Shown: positions 32,791-41,904 of the stretch, piece after piece | Layout: each line of letters starts with the position of its first letter | Numbering within the stretch: the first letter of the stretch is position 1 | The notes under the pieces: generated by a model | Seen by the model: the letters and a program-made list of their open reading frames with translations, nothing else | What the model was told of the DNA's origin: nothing | Database searches by the model: none | Assembly: GCA_050747245.1 (NCBI GenBank) | Contig: JBOGNO010000005.1 | Coordinates: 192,123 to 256,122, forward strand | Source of the DNA: JBOGNO01 sp050747245 | GTDB taxonomy: Bacteria > Acidobacteriota > Terriglobia > Acidiferrales > UBA7541 | Direction: 5' to 3' | DNA length: 64,000 nucleotides | Made by a program: the position numbers and the translations under genes

Positions 32791-33684
32791 TTGCGTCCAT
32801 CTTTAATCGTTCACGGCGGCGCGTGGGACGTTCCCGACACAGCGGTCGCGGATTCGCGTGAAGGCTGCCGGCGCGCGCTCGAAACGGGATGGAGAATTCT
32901 TTCACAGGGGGGCGCGGCGCTAGATGCCGTGGAAGCGGCAATCGTAATTCTCGAAGACGATCCGACGTTCGATGCGGGGTTCGGTTCGCACTTGAACCGC
33001 GATGGACGCGCCGAGCTCGATGCAATCGTGATGGATGGCGCAACGCTCAAGGCCGGCGCCGTCGCGGCCGTGGGGCGCATTCGCAATCCGATCCGTTTGG
33101 CGCGACGCGTGCTCGAATCCTCGGAACACATGATGCTGGTGGGCGCGGGTGCGGAGCAATTCGCGGAGGAACAAGGCATCGCACTGTGTGATCCCGGCGA
33201 TTTGGTGATAGAGCGAGAGCGATTCGCCTGGCAAAGGTGCCGTGAGGACAGCCACGCCGCGGAATTTCATTTCGGCCACGCCCAGGGGACTGTGGGGGCA
33301 GTGGCGCTCGATTCGAATGGACGACTTTTTGCCGGCACTTCCACCGGCGGCACTTGCTGCAAACTGCCGGGACGCGTGGGTGACTCACCGCTGATCGGAT
33401 GCGGCTGCTATGCCGATGCCTTAGCGGGCGCAGCATCGTGCACCGGCTGGGGAGAAGCGATTATGAAAATTGTGATGGCAAAATCGGCGGTGGATTTTCT
33501 CCGCGCCGGAAAATCCGCTGATGAATCGGCTAAAGCCTGCGTCCGTTTGCTTGCCGAACGCGTGCATGGAACGGGCGGGCTTATCCTGCTTGACTGCCAG
33601 GGCCGACCCGGCTACGCGTTTAATACCTCGCGGATGGCCTGCGGCTTCGTCGCTTCCGGCGGCTCGTTCGAAATTCTTCCATAG
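32791..33684 (+). CDS. Isoaspartyl peptidase/L-asparaginase (Ntn hydrolase)
   Basis: Plant-type (type III) asparaginase family enzyme that hydrolyses beta-aspartyl dipeptides and asparagine. The 297 residues start with LIVHGGAW, the family opening. The catalytic threonine is Thr167 in QGTVGAVALD, where autocleavage yields the alpha and beta chains, and GTSTGGTCCKLPGRVGDSPLIGCG (quoted in parts: STGGT, GRVGDSP, GCGCYAD) is the substrate-binding region. The start is TTG and has no strong ribosome-binding site. It follows the small membrane protein by 13 nt and converges with arsR. Confidence 0.92.
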   Translation: MRPSLIVHGGAWDVPDTAVADSREGCRRALETGWRILSQGGAALDAVEAAIVILEDDPTFDAGFGSHLNRDGRAELDAIVMDGATLKAGAVAAVGRIRNPIRLARRVLESSEHMMLVGAGAEQFAEEQGIALCDPGDLVIERERFAWQRCREDSHAAEFHFGHAQGTVGAVALDSNGRLFAGTSTGGTCCKLPGRVGDSPLIGCGCYADALAGAASCTGWGEAIMKIVMAKSAVDFLRAGKSADESAKACVRLLAERVHGTGGLILLDCQGRPGYAFNTSRMACGFVASGGSFEILP

Positions 33685-33749
33685 AGCGCGGCGCGCTTCA
33701 CCGATCTCCCGGGAATGTCGGAGAGTTGTTCGACGCCGAAAGAGCCCCG

Positions 33750-34166
33750 CTAGTTTGCTGCGAAGGTTGCATCAGACACCCGGGCCGGCTGGGGGGCGCT
33801 TTGAAGCAGCTCGGTTTTGCGCGGCGCGCAGCAAGCGGAAGCCAGGCGGGCAACGTCTCGCATCATTTCCGGCTTCTCCTTCAAATGATTGAGGGTTTCG
33901 CGCAGAACGCGCGCTGCTGTGGTGTCTGCCGGAATTGCGAGGTGGTAATGCATCCACTTCCCCTCAGGTCGCGCCGCCACGATGCCGGCTTTGCGAAGAT
34001 AAGCGAGGTGGCGGGAGATTTTCGGCTGGCTGATGCGAAGGATTGCAACGAAATAACAGACGCAAATTTCACGGCCGGCCATGAGGTTGAGCAAGCGCAG
34101 TCGAGTGGGATCGGCGAGCGCGCGGAAATAGCGCGCGAGGGAAAAAGCGCTGTGCGGCCTACCCAT
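33750..34166 (-). CDS. arsR: ArsR-family metalloregulator
   Basis: This 138-residue winged-helix repressor probably releases DNA on binding arsenite. The recognition helix lies in ISQPKISRHLAYLRKAGIV. Cys35 and Cys37 in EICVCYF sit in the alpha3 metal site of ArsR (usually ELCVCDL), and Cys112-Cys113 near the C-terminus could supply further thiols. The gene is divergent from arsM and arsC with about 100 nt between, where an inverted repeat is found. There is no Shine-Dalgarno; a TAGAAT box ends 6 nt before the ATG, suggesting a leaderless transcript. Confidence 0.92.
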   Translation of the reverse strand: MGRPHSAFSLARYFRALADPTRLRLLNLMAGREICVCYFVAILRISQPKISRHLAYLRKAGIVAARPEGKWMHYHLAIPADTTAARVLRETLNHLKEKPEMMRDVARLASACCAPRKTELLQSAPQPARVSDATFAAN

Positions 34167-34191
34167 GACAGCATTCTACATCATATATGGC

Positions 34192-34220
34192 TTGACACAT
34201 ACAAATCCGCGGCGTAGCCT
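34192..34220 (+). promoter_or_regulatory. arsM-arsC promoter
   Basis: TTGACA (34192-34197), 17 nt, then TAGCCT (34215-34220). The -35 is perfect and the -10 weak. The predicted start falls at about the inverted repeat at 34226-34247. Confidence 0.6.
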
Positions 34221-34225
34221 ACAAA

Positions 34226-34247
34226 CATATTCGGAATAGCGAATATG
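34226..34247. promoter_or_regulatory. Candidate ArsR operator
   Basis: A perfect 8-bp inverted repeat CATATTCG-N6-CGAATATG lies just downstream of the arsM -10 box and 10 nt before its ribosome-binding site. The position would allow ArsR to block transcription start. The size and AT-rich arms fit ArsR/SmtB-type sites. Confidence 0.65.
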
Positions 34248-34264
34248 AGTAGCGGGAGGAAGAG

Positions 34265-35149
34265 ATGGCCGATGAAAATCTGCAAGAGACGGTCAAAGCC
34301 AAGTACGGCGAAGCGGCACGCCGCATTCGCGCGGGTGAACCGGCGACGTGCGGGAACGAGCAAGACCTAATCCCCTGCTGCGATCCGATTTCCGTGAATC
34401 TCTACGATGCTAAAGAAACGGCAGACGTGCCGAAGGAGGCCGTGGCCGCTTCGCTCGGTTGCGGAAATCCGACGGCCCTCGCGCAGTTGCACCCGGGAGA
34501 ACACGTGCTCGATTTGGGCTCAGGCGGAGGCATCGACGTATTTCTGGCGGCCAGGAGAGTAGGCCCAAGCGGAAAGGTGTATGGCCTGGACATGACGGAC
34601 GAAATGCTGGCGCTGGCCAGAGAAAATCAACTCAAAGCCGGAGCGCAAAATGTGGAGTTCCTAAAGGGAGAGATCGAAAAAATTCCACTACCGGAAAATT
34701 CGGTGGACGTGGTGATTTCCAATTGCGTGGTCAATCTTTCGGCGGACAAAGACCGCGTGCTACGGGAAGCGTTTCGCGTTCTGCGGCCTGGTGGGCGCTT
34801 CGCTGTTTCCGACGTCGTCGTCCGCGGCCCGGTACCCGAGGAGATTCGAAAAAATGTGGAACAGTGGGTGGGATGCATCGCGGGCGCCCTGGATGAATCG
34901 GATTACCGGGCCAAGCTCGCAGTCGCTGGATTCGAAGGGATTGATATCGAACCGACTCGTGTGTATCGCGCCCAAGATGCACAACAATTTTTGACCGCCA
35001 AGGGGATTGATGTGGATGCGATCGCGCCGCATGTGGACGGCAAATTTGCCAGTGCATTCGTCCGAGCCACGAAGCCGGCAACAGTGGAGGGCAAATCGTC
35101 CTGCTGCCCACCCTCTTGCTGCACCTCAGGCCAGCCAGCGAAGGATTGA
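34265..35149 (+). CDS. arsM: Arsenite S-adenosylmethionine methyltransferase
   Basis: Cytoplasmic enzyme that methylates As(III) with SAM, forming methylated and partly volatile arsenicals. The 294 residues include the SAM-binding motif VLDLGSGGGIDVFLAA, an N-terminal Cys pair (LIPCCD), SLGCGNP, and the As(III)-binding Cys in ISNCVVNLS and QWVGCIAGAL, all typical of ArsM. The C-terminus carries extra Cys pairs (SSCCPPSCC) that may help to capture arsenic. GGGAGGA precedes the ATG. arsC follows directly. Confidence 0.95.
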   Translation: MADENLQETVKAKYGEAARRIRAGEPATCGNEQDLIPCCDPISVNLYDAKETADVPKEAVAASLGCGNPTALAQLHPGEHVLDLGSGGGIDVFLAARRVGPSGKVYGLDMTDEMLALARENQLKAGAQNVEFLKGEIEKIPLPENSVDVVISNCVVNLSADKDRVLREAFRVLRPGGRFAVSDVVVRGPVPEEIRKNVEQWVGCIAGALDESDYRAKLAVAGFEGIDIEPTRVYRAQDAQQFLTAKGIDVDAIAPHVDGKFASAFVRATKPATVEGKSSCCPPSCCTSGQPAKD

Positions 35150-35154
35150 GCGAC

Positions 35155-35646
35155 GTGCCGGGGCCCTGGAACGTTCTCTTCCTCTGCACGGGAAATTCCG
35201 CGCGCTCCATCATGGCCGAGGCGATACTCAACCAGAAGGGCAAACCACATTTTAGAGCCTACAGCGCAGGAAGCCACCCCACAGGATTCGTCCACGCCGA
35301 GGCGCTTCATCGAATTGAACTGGCGCATTTGCCGGCGAAAGAGTTGCGCAGCAAGAGTTGGGATGAATTCGCGAAGGGCGGGGCGCCGAGAATGAATTTT
35401 GTCTTCACCGTTTGCGATCGCGCCGCGAAGGAAGTCTGTCCGGTGTGGCCGGGACAGCCAATGACGGCGCATTGGGGCGTTCCCGATCCCGCGGCGTTCG
35501 AGGGAGATACGGAAAAGAAAAAACGCGCATTTCAAGATGCATTTCTGATTCTGGATCGAAGAATCAGTTTGTTTCTTTGCTTGCCGCTTGCGAGCCTGAG
35601 CCAACTTGCCCTCCAGAAGGAGCTCTACAGAATCGGGCAACAATGA
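35155..35646 (+). CDS. arsC: Arsenate reductase, low-MW phosphatase type
   Basis: Thioredoxin-coupled arsenate reductase that converts As(V) to As(III) for the methyltransferase. The P-loop CTGNSAR (Cys11 to Arg17, CX5R), the redox pair Cys87 and Cys95 (TVCDRAAKEVCP) and the general acid Asp111 (WGVPDP) are all present. I use GTG at 35155 with AAGGA at 35140-35144 upstream; a TTG overlapping the arsM stop is an alternative. The tail after residue 135 departs from classical ArsC. Together with arsM and arsR it forms a compact detoxification unit. Confidence 0.93.
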   Translation: MPGPWNVLFLCTGNSARSIMAEAILNQKGKPHFRAYSAGSHPTGFVHAEALHRIELAHLPAKELRSKSWDEFAKGGAPRMNFVFTVCDRAAKEVCPVWPGQPMTAHWGVPDPAAFEGDTEKKKRAFQDAFLILDRRISLFLCLPLASLSQLALQKELYRIGQQ

Positions 35647-35901
35647 ATTCACGCCGGCCGAGAACTCTGGGCGATTGAGCGATTCGAGCAACGGTTGTAG
35701 GGCCGGGGTGCGTGTGCTAGCATCGCGGTTTCCCGATGGCACGTGACAGCTTGCAATCGTACTTTCTTCTTTTCTGGCGAAGTGCTCCGCCTGTTGGTGC
35801 GAGTTTCACACGCCATCAACTCCAGCGCCCGCAGCGAAATTCCCCGGCAAGAAATCTCCATTCAATTTTCGTGATTTCACGGCTCACCTTCGAGGACAAC
35901 A

Positions 35902-38034
35902 ATGAAAGCCTATGAAACAGAGAAAATCCGAAACGTTGGCATTGTAGGCCACGGCGATACGGGGAAAACCCAGCTCGTATCGTCGTTGCTGTTCACTGCC
36001 GGGATGACGCCGCGGCTGGGCAAGGTGACTGATGGGAGCACGGTCACCGACTGGGATGAAGAGGAGATCGCGCGAAAAATATCGATTCAAACCGGACTGG
36101 CCTACGCCGAATGGGCGCCTCCGGGCCAAACGGACAAAATAAAAATCAACTTGCTCGACACACCCGGGTACAGCACGTTTATCAACGATACAAAGTCATC
36201 CTTGGTGGCGGCGGATGCCGCACTGATCCTGGTAGATGCGACGGCTGGCGTGCAGGTAGTGACGGAGAAGGTGTGGGACTTCGCGACGGAATACGACATC
36301 GCACGAGCATTTGTAATCAACTGGATGGACCGGGAACTGGCGAGCTTCGAGCGCGCGATGAAATCCATCGAGGACATTTTCGGGCGGGGCGCGGTGCCGA
36401 TTCATCTTCCTATCGGCGAAGAGAGGAGTTTCCGTGGCGTGGTGGATTTGATCGGCATGAAGGCGCACATTTATACGCCGGACGGCGACGGCAAGGCCAA
36501 GATCGAAGAAATTCCTGCTGAACTGGCCGATACCGCGAAGGAAGCGCACGAAAAACTCGTGGAGCTAGTGGCGGAAGGCGACGACAAGCTGATGGAGGAG
36601 TTTTTCGACAAAGGAACACTGCCAGAAGAGGATTTGAAGAAAGGGCTGCGCGAAGCAATGCTGCGGAAGAGAATTTTTCCGGTGCTGGCGAGCTCGGCGC
36701 TGAAGAACATCGGCACGGCGACGATATTGAATTTCATTACCGAGATTCTGCCTTCTCCCGCGGCAAGGGGAAAGGTGACAGCCTACACACAGCCGAACCG
36801 CGCGGGCGAATCGCGAGAACGGAACATCAGCTCGAGCGATCCGCTGACGCTTTTCGTCTTCAAGACCATCGCGGACCCATTCGCGGGGCGCATTTCGTAT
36901 TTCAAAGTTATGTCCGGAGTGCTGAAGAACGACGCAACGATTGCGAATTATAACCGCGGAGGGCAGGAGCGGTTCCAGCACGTCCAGGTGATGCAGGGCA
37001 AGACGGCGACGACCGTTTCGGAGCTCAACGCGGGGGACCTAGGGGCGGTGGCGAAACTGAAGGACACGCTCACCGGCGACACGCTGGGAGACAGGACGGC
37101 GACAATTTTTTATCCGCCCGCGCGAATTCCCGAACCGTTGATCACGTTCGCGGTGGAACCGAAAACCCGCGCCGATGAAGACCGCATAGGGCAGGCCATT
37201 CACAAGATTCTCGAAGAAGACGCCGCGCTACGATTTGGCCGCGATCCGCAGACCAAGGAATTCCTGCTCTCCGGCGCGGGGCAGCAGCACATTGAAGTGG
37301 TGGTGGCCAAACTGCGAAAACGATATCACGTGGAAATGACCCTGAAGCCACCCAAGGTCCCGTACCGCGAAACCATCCGCGCCAAGGCCGACGCCGAAGG
37401 CAAGCACAAGAAACAAACCGGAGGGCACGGGCAATTTGGAGTCTGCCGGATCAAAATGGAGCCCCTGGCCCGGGGAAAGGGATTCGAATTCGTGGATGAC
37501 ATTTTCGGCGGGGCCATTCCCAAGAACTGGATTCCAAGCGTGGAACGCGGCATCCGCGAATCGGCCGAGCGAGGCTACCTGGCGGGATTTCCAGTGGTGG
37601 ATTTCCGCGCCAGCCTCTACGACGGAAAGTATCACGACGTGGATTCGTCGGACATCGCCTTCAAAATTGCCGGATCGCTGGCGTTTCGCGAAGCGATGAA
37701 GCAGGCGCGGCCGGCGCTGCTCGAACCGATCATGTCCGTGGAAGTCTACGCACCCGACCAGTACTCCGGGGACTTGATGGGCGACTTGAGCTCGCGGCGA
37801 GGCAGAATCAGCGGGAGCGAGGCGCGCGGATCAAATGTCATTGTAAAAGCGCAGGTGCCGCTTGCGGAGATGCTCAGCTACGCAAACGATTTGATTTCCA
37901 TGACGCAGGGACGCGGGAGCTACTCGATGGAATTCTCGCACTACGACTTCGTGCCGAACGAAATTGCCGAGAAGGTGATCGCAGCGCACAAGCCGCACGC
38001 CGCCGGTGAGGAAGAGGAAGCCGCTTCTGCTTGA
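35902..38034 (+). CDS. Elongation factor G-like translational GTPase
   Basis: EF-G paralogue of 710 residues with the five EF-G domains: GTPase, beta-barrel II, III, IV (GGHGQFG ... GGAIPKNWIPSVERG) and V (EPIMSVEV, GDLSSRRGRI). G1 is GHGDTGKT (16-23) and G3 DTPG (86-89). G4 is Asn140-Trp-Met-Asp143 instead of NKxD, so the usual guanine-contacting Lys is Trp. It is monocistronic with GAGGA before the ATG and not near rpsL/rpsG, which fits a secondary EF-G (fusA2-like) rather than the housekeeping copy. Role in translocation or ribosome rescue/recycling is unclear. Confidence 0.9.
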   Translation: MKAYETEKIRNVGIVGHGDTGKTQLVSSLLFTAGMTPRLGKVTDGSTVTDWDEEEIARKISIQTGLAYAEWAPPGQTDKIKINLLDTPGYSTFINDTKSSLVAADAALILVDATAGVQVVTEKVWDFATEYDIARAFVINWMDRELASFERAMKSIEDIFGRGAVPIHLPIGEERSFRGVVDLIGMKAHIYTPDGDGKAKIEEIPAELADTAKEAHEKLVELVAEGDDKLMEEFFDKGTLPEEDLKKGLREAMLRKRIFPVLASSALKNIGTATILNFITEILPSPAARGKVTAYTQPNRAGESRERNISSSDPLTLFVFKTIADPFAGRISYFKVMSGVLKNDATIANYNRGGQERFQHVQVMQGKTATTVSELNAGDLGAVAKLKDTLTGDTLGDRTATIFYPPARIPEPLITFAVEPKTRADEDRIGQAIHKILEEDAALRFGRDPQTKEFLLSGAGQQHIEVVVAKLRKRYHVEMTLKPPKVPYRETIRAKADAEGKHKKQTGGHGQFGVCRIKMEPLARGKGFEFVDDIFGGAIPKNWIPSVERGIRESAERGYLAGFPVVDFRASLYDGKYHDVDSSDIAFKIAGSLAFREAMKQARPALLEPIMSVEVYAPDQYSGDLMGDLSSRRGRISGSEARGSNVIVKAQVPLAEMLSYANDLISMTQGRGSYSMEFSHYDFVPNEIAEKVIAAHKPHAAGEEEEAASA

Positions 38035-38117
38035 CAGCGGGGGCGTTCGCATACGGGCGCTACAGAGACAATTTGGATGTTGCAGGAAATCTTTGGCCGG
38101 GAGAGCATCACAACTAC

Positions 38118-39296
38118 ATGAAAAAATCGGCGCGCAAATGGGGCGATGCGACGGCGGCGATCCACGCGGGCGAATCGAAATACGGAATCGGCGCGCCGGT
38201 AGCGACGCCTATAACGCGGGCCTCCACATTTACATTTTCTTCGACAGAGGAAATGAAGCGCTGGGCGGAGGGCAAGAGCTCGGCCTACATTTACACTCGC
38301 TACGGCAATCCCACGCTGGCAGTGGCCGAATCGAAAATCGCGGCACTGGAAGGGGCGGAGGCGGCGGTAGTGACGTCTTCGGGGATGTCAGCGATATCGA
38401 GCGCCCTCCTCGCGGTGCTGCGCTCGGGAGACGAGGTGGTGGCCACGCGGCAGCTCTATGGTGGCTCGTATCGTCTCATGCGCGATACGTTTCCCCGGCT
38501 GGGCATCCGCGTGAACCACGTGGAAACGGACCTTGCGGGCCTGGATAAAAAAATAAACTCTCGGACGCGGGCGCTGTATATCGAATCGCCGACGAATCCT
38601 ACGGTGCGGCTCGTGGACTTGAAGAAGGCGATGCGCATCGCGCGGCGACACAACTTAGTCACCCTAATTGATAACACGTTTGCAAGTCCGATTCTTCAAA
38701 AACCGCTGGAGTTGGGCTTCGATATCGTCCTGCACTCCGCAACGAAATACTTAGGAGGTCATTCAGACCTCATCGCAGGTGCAGCCGCAGGGAATCGCGA
38801 ATGGATGGCCCGAGTGCGGGAAAACGTGATCTATCTGGGCGGAGTGATGGACCCCGACGGCGCCTACCTGCTTATCCGCGGAATCAAGACCCTCAAGGTT
38901 CGTGTGAAAAAGCAGTGTGAAAGCGCCATGGCGGTAGCGAAATTCCTTGAGCGACATCCCATGGTTGCGCGCGTCCACTACCCGGGACTCCCTTCCCATC
39001 CCGACCATCGCCTCGCGCGAAGGCAGATGCGCGGCTTCGGTTCGATGTTGGCCTTCGATATGAAAGGCGGCCTGAAAGCCGCGCGAAGGTTCTGCGACCG
39101 TGTGCGAGTTTTCCTGCTCGCCGCGAGCCTCGGCGGGGTCGAATCCCTTGTTGTATTGCCGATTTATACCTCGCATTACCGGATGTCACTTGAAGAGTTG
39201 CAGAAGGCCGGCGTACAGCCCGGAACCGTGCGCATGACGGTGGGTTTGGAGGATCCAGAAGACCTGATCGGAGATCTGGCCCAGGCACTCTCCTAG
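38118..39296 (+). CDS. Cys/Met-metabolism PLP-dependent enzyme
   Basis: Cystathionine gamma-synthase / O-acylhomoserine sulfhydrylase / methionine gamma-lyase family enzyme of 392 residues. The PLP lysine is in LHSATKYLGGHSD, the phosphate-binding SSGMSAIS is near residue 87-95, and YTRYGNPT near 60 is the family's N-terminal active-site loop. The C-terminal RMTVGLEDPEDLIGDL is canonical. The exact reaction cannot be read with certainty: SSGMSAI and SLGGVES fit several subfamilies. I start at the ATG at 38118 because the longer frame overlaps the end of the EF-G region without a ribosome-binding site. Confidence 0.92.
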   Translation: MKKSARKWGDATAAIHAGESKYGIGAPVATPITRASTFTFSSTEEMKRWAEGKSSAYIYTRYGNPTLAVAESKIAALEGAEAAVVTSSGMSAISSALLAVLRSGDEVVATRQLYGGSYRLMRDTFPRLGIRVNHVETDLAGLDKKINSRTRALYIESPTNPTVRLVDLKKAMRIARRHNLVTLIDNTFASPILQKPLELGFDIVLHSATKYLGGHSDLIAGAAAGNREWMARVRENVIYLGGVMDPDGAYLLIRGIKTLKVRVKKQCESAMAVAKFLERHPMVARVHYPGLPSHPDHRLARRQMRGFGSMLAFDMKGGLKAARRFCDRVRVFLLAASLGGVESLVVLPIYTSHYRMSLEELQKAGVQPGTVRMTVGLEDPEDLIGDLAQALS

Positions 39297-39357
39297 CCCG
39301 GCACTAGGTTCTAGTACCACAAGACGCCAAGCCTTAACCCCCTGCAATTTTCTTTAG

Positions 39358-39385
39358 TTGACCCTACTTTCTCACCGTCTATAGA
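39358..39385 (+). promoter_or_regulatory. Probable promoter of mltD-like gene
   Basis: TTGACC (39358-39363) and TATAGA (39380-39385) are separated by 16 nt. The 5' leader would be about 80 nt. Confidence 0.45.
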
Positions 39386-39468
39386 ATGAGGAAGCAGTCC
39401 CAGCCAGGGCTGTTCGAGGGGCAGCTCTGCCAATTCTGGGTGGGACAGGCACAGACCAGAAATCCCGT

Positions 39469-41391
39469 ATGATTGCTGTTCAGCGGAATTCGATATCCTT
39501 TTGCATGCTTCTGCTGGTGCTGGTTGCCTGCCTTTCGGGCTGCCAAGATTCAGCGAAGCATGCCGTCCAAGTCCCCGCGCCCGCACCGCCCCCTCAGCAA
39601 GCGATCAATCGCACGGATCGACTTCCGATTCCTTCTCCGGTTTCTGGGGGCGCTTGGCTGGACAGCGCGCCATTGCCCGAAGCAGATGTGCTGCTCCAAC
39701 GAGTGGAGAAGAGGTACGAGGAGGGGGTTCAGGCTTACCAGGCCGGGAACCCCGATGGGGCGCGCGAAGCCTTTTCCGGTGCTGCAAACATGCTTCTCGA
39801 AAGCAGCCTGGGAGTCCGCAGTGATCCGCGCTTGATGGCCATGTTCGACAAGATCGTAGACACGGTGCACCACGACGGGCTCGAAGCGAGCGACGAAACG
39901 GCGAACGCGATTGCGGAAGAGCCGGAAGAAACGCCGGCACCCATCGAAGAGATCGCCAGCATGAACCTGCCTCCCGGAGACCCGAGACTCGTGAGGGAAG
40001 CGGAACAGGAAATTGTGACTGTGCCGCACGATCTGCCGTTGACGGTGAATGAATCCGTCCTTCTCTATGTCAGCTATTTCCTGACCCCGCGCGGAAGGGA
40101 GGTGGTGGAGACGGGACTGCGCAGAGCCGGGCGTTACAGCGAGATGATACGCCGTGTACTTAAGGAGGAAGGACTCCCACAGGACTTAATTTACCTCGCT
40201 CAGGCCGAAAGCGCATTTCAACCCGCCGCGATTTCCCGTGCTGGGGCGCGTGGCCTTTGGCAATTCATGCCCTACCGCGGACGGGAGTACGACCTTGAAC
40301 GAACCAAGTGGACAGATGACCGCAATGATCCTGAAAAGGCAACGAGGGCGGCGGCGCATCATCTCCGGGACCTCTACCAGATGTTTGGCGACTGGTATCT
40401 CGTGATGGCCGCCTACAACTCCGGGCCCCTCAATGTGACCCGGGCAATTGAGCGGACCGGCTATGCTGATTTCTGGGAGATGCAAAAGCGAAACAGCCTG
40501 CCCAAGGAAACCAAGAACTACGTTCCCATCATTATCGCTATAACTCTGATCGCCAAAGACCCGGCGCGGTGGGGAATCCACGTTTCTCCCGAAAAGCCGC
40601 CGCAATTTGACACGGTTCAGCCCGGCCATTCGATTGACCTGCGGCTGGTGGCCGATGCCACGGAAACAGACCTGGAAGCGATTCGGCTTCTGAATCCGGA
40701 GTTGATTCGCTACCAGACTCCGGACGATCCGGAATTCGCGCTGCGCGTACCCGCCGGAGTGGCGGGAAAATTCCGCGCGGCAGTAGATAGCATTCCAGTG
40801 GAAAAATGGACGAGTTGGCGGATTTATCGCGTTGGAGAGGGCGATACGCTTGCGGAGATTGCAAAAAAGTACCACGTCAAAGAAGGTTCGATCATTCAGG
40901 TGAATCATCTGGATGCGGATGTACAGGTCGAGGCGGGTGTCCGGCTGGCGATTCCGGCGCCGCCACTCGTGGCGGGACGCCCGGTGCATTACCGGGTGAA
41001 AAAGGGCGACACGCTCGAGGGAATCGCCGCGCGCTTTGACGTGGCCGCTGACGATTTGAAGCGCTGGAATCACATCCGCGCGAATCGCGCGCCGCGCGGC
41101 GCCCTCTTGCGTATCTATTCGGGCGGAGAACCTGCCGCGTCGCCTCGCCGTGCAAGCGAAACCGTAACGAAGAAAACCAGTTCGGCAATGCCGGCGGGCG
41201 AAGCGAGCCCGACAAACTCGAAGGCGAGTGCCGCGGGCGATCATCATCGCGTGCGGCCTGGAGAAACACTCTTCTCGATTGCGCGGGCTTACCGCACGAC
41301 CGTCGATGCGTTGCGGCGAGCCAATCCTTTCCTGAAGAGCCGACCCCTCGAGGCTGGCGACTTGCTGACCATTTCTTCCTCCACGAACTGA
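39469..41391 (+). CDS. MltD-like membrane-bound lytic transglycosylase with LysM
   Basis: Peptidoglycan-cleaving lipoprotein of 640 residues. The signal ends in a lipobox LSGC (Cys25). A Pro-rich spacer and an N-terminal domain lead to the SLT domain at about residues 205-335, where QAESAF contains the catalytic Glu247, GLWQFMP and AAYNSGPLNV are family motifs. Three LysM domains follow (YRVGEGDTLAEIAKKYHV; YRVKKGDTLEGIAARFDV; HRVRPGETLFSIARAYRT) that bind glycan chains, plus a weaker LysM-like region around 390-430. The order is that of MltD. The gene is monocistronic. Confidence 0.94.
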   Translation: MIAVQRNSISFCMLLLVLVACLSGCQDSAKHAVQVPAPAPPPQQAINRTDRLPIPSPVSGGAWLDSAPLPEADVLLQRVEKRYEEGVQAYQAGNPDGAREAFSGAANMLLESSLGVRSDPRLMAMFDKIVDTVHHDGLEASDETANAIAEEPEETPAPIEEIASMNLPPGDPRLVREAEQEIVTVPHDLPLTVNESVLLYVSYFLTPRGREVVETGLRRAGRYSEMIRRVLKEEGLPQDLIYLAQAESAFQPAAISRAGARGLWQFMPYRGREYDLERTKWTDDRNDPEKATRAAAHHLRDLYQMFGDWYLVMAAYNSGPLNVTRAIERTGYADFWEMQKRNSLPKETKNYVPIIIAITLIAKDPARWGIHVSPEKPPQFDTVQPGHSIDLRLVADATETDLEAIRLLNPELIRYQTPDDPEFALRVPAGVAGKFRAAVDSIPVEKWTSWRIYRVGEGDTLAEIAKKYHVKEGSIIQVNHLDADVQVEAGVRLAIPAPPLVAGRPVHYRVKKGDTLEGIAARFDVAADDLKRWNHIRANRAPRGALLRIYSGGEPAASPRRASETVTKKTSSAMPAGEASPTNSKASAAGDHHRVRPGETLFSIARAYRTTVDALRRANPFLKSRPLEAGDLLTISSSTN

Positions 41392-41498
41392 CCCCCGATA
41401 AAATATTCAAATTATAGTAAACAATAGTCTTACACGAGCCCGTACGGAGGCATTTGGCGGTCGCGTGGGCGGCGCCGTTTTTTCAGGTGCGTTGCGCC

Positions 41499-41528
41499 TT
41501 GACAAAGCCCGGAGCCTGCGCTTAGATG
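41499..41528 (+). promoter_or_regulatory. Promoter of acidic/basic small protein
   Basis: A perfect -35 TTGACA (41499-41504) is followed by a 17-nt spacer to TTAGAT or 18 nt to TAGATG. The predicted start is about 47 nt upstream of the ATG at 41581. Confidence 0.6.
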
Positions 41529-41580
41529 CCCGCCAGTAGAGTAATCGGGACGGCCGACAAGACCACTGACGGAGGCAAGT

Positions 41581-41904
41581 ATGTTCGACGCGAAATTCCA
41601 TGACGGCGATGAGGAAGATCTTCCCCGTTACGAAGGAGAAGAAGAATTGGAAGGTGAGCCGCATGTGGCACACGAGGAGGATGGCGAGGAAGAACTCGTG
41701 ATCGAGGAAACGGAGGTGGAGGAGGAAACGGCCGAAGAGCCGGCCACAGCCCCAGCAAGCCAGAAACACGCGGCGAAAAGGAAAACTCCAAGGAAGAAGG
41801 CTAGGAAGTCGACGCGGAAAAAGAAGGCTTCCAAAAAAAGAAAAGTCAAGGCGAGGGCGCGCCCGAAGAAGAAGGCGAAGAAGACCCATCGAAAAAAAAG
41901 GTGA
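41581..41904 (+). CDS. Charge-segregated acidic/basic protein, histone H1-like tail
   Basis: This 107-residue protein of unknown function has two opposite halves. Residues 1-54 hold 26 Asp/Glu, while residues 62-107 hold 29 Lys/Arg and no acidic residue (KRKTPRKKARKSTRKKKASK and on). The basic half resembles the Lys/Ala/Pro-rich tails of bacterial histone H1-like and HU-extended proteins and could bind DNA, RNA or polyphosphate. The acidic half could mask it intramolecularly or bind a partner. GGAGG lies at good spacing before the ATG and a good promoter lies upstream, which argues for a real gene despite low complexity. Confidence 0.75.
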   Translation: MFDAKFHDGDEEDLPRYEGEEELEGEPHVAHEEDGEEELVIEETEVEEETAEEPATAPASQKHAAKRKTPRKKARKSTRKKKASKKRKVKARARPKKKAKKTHRKKR

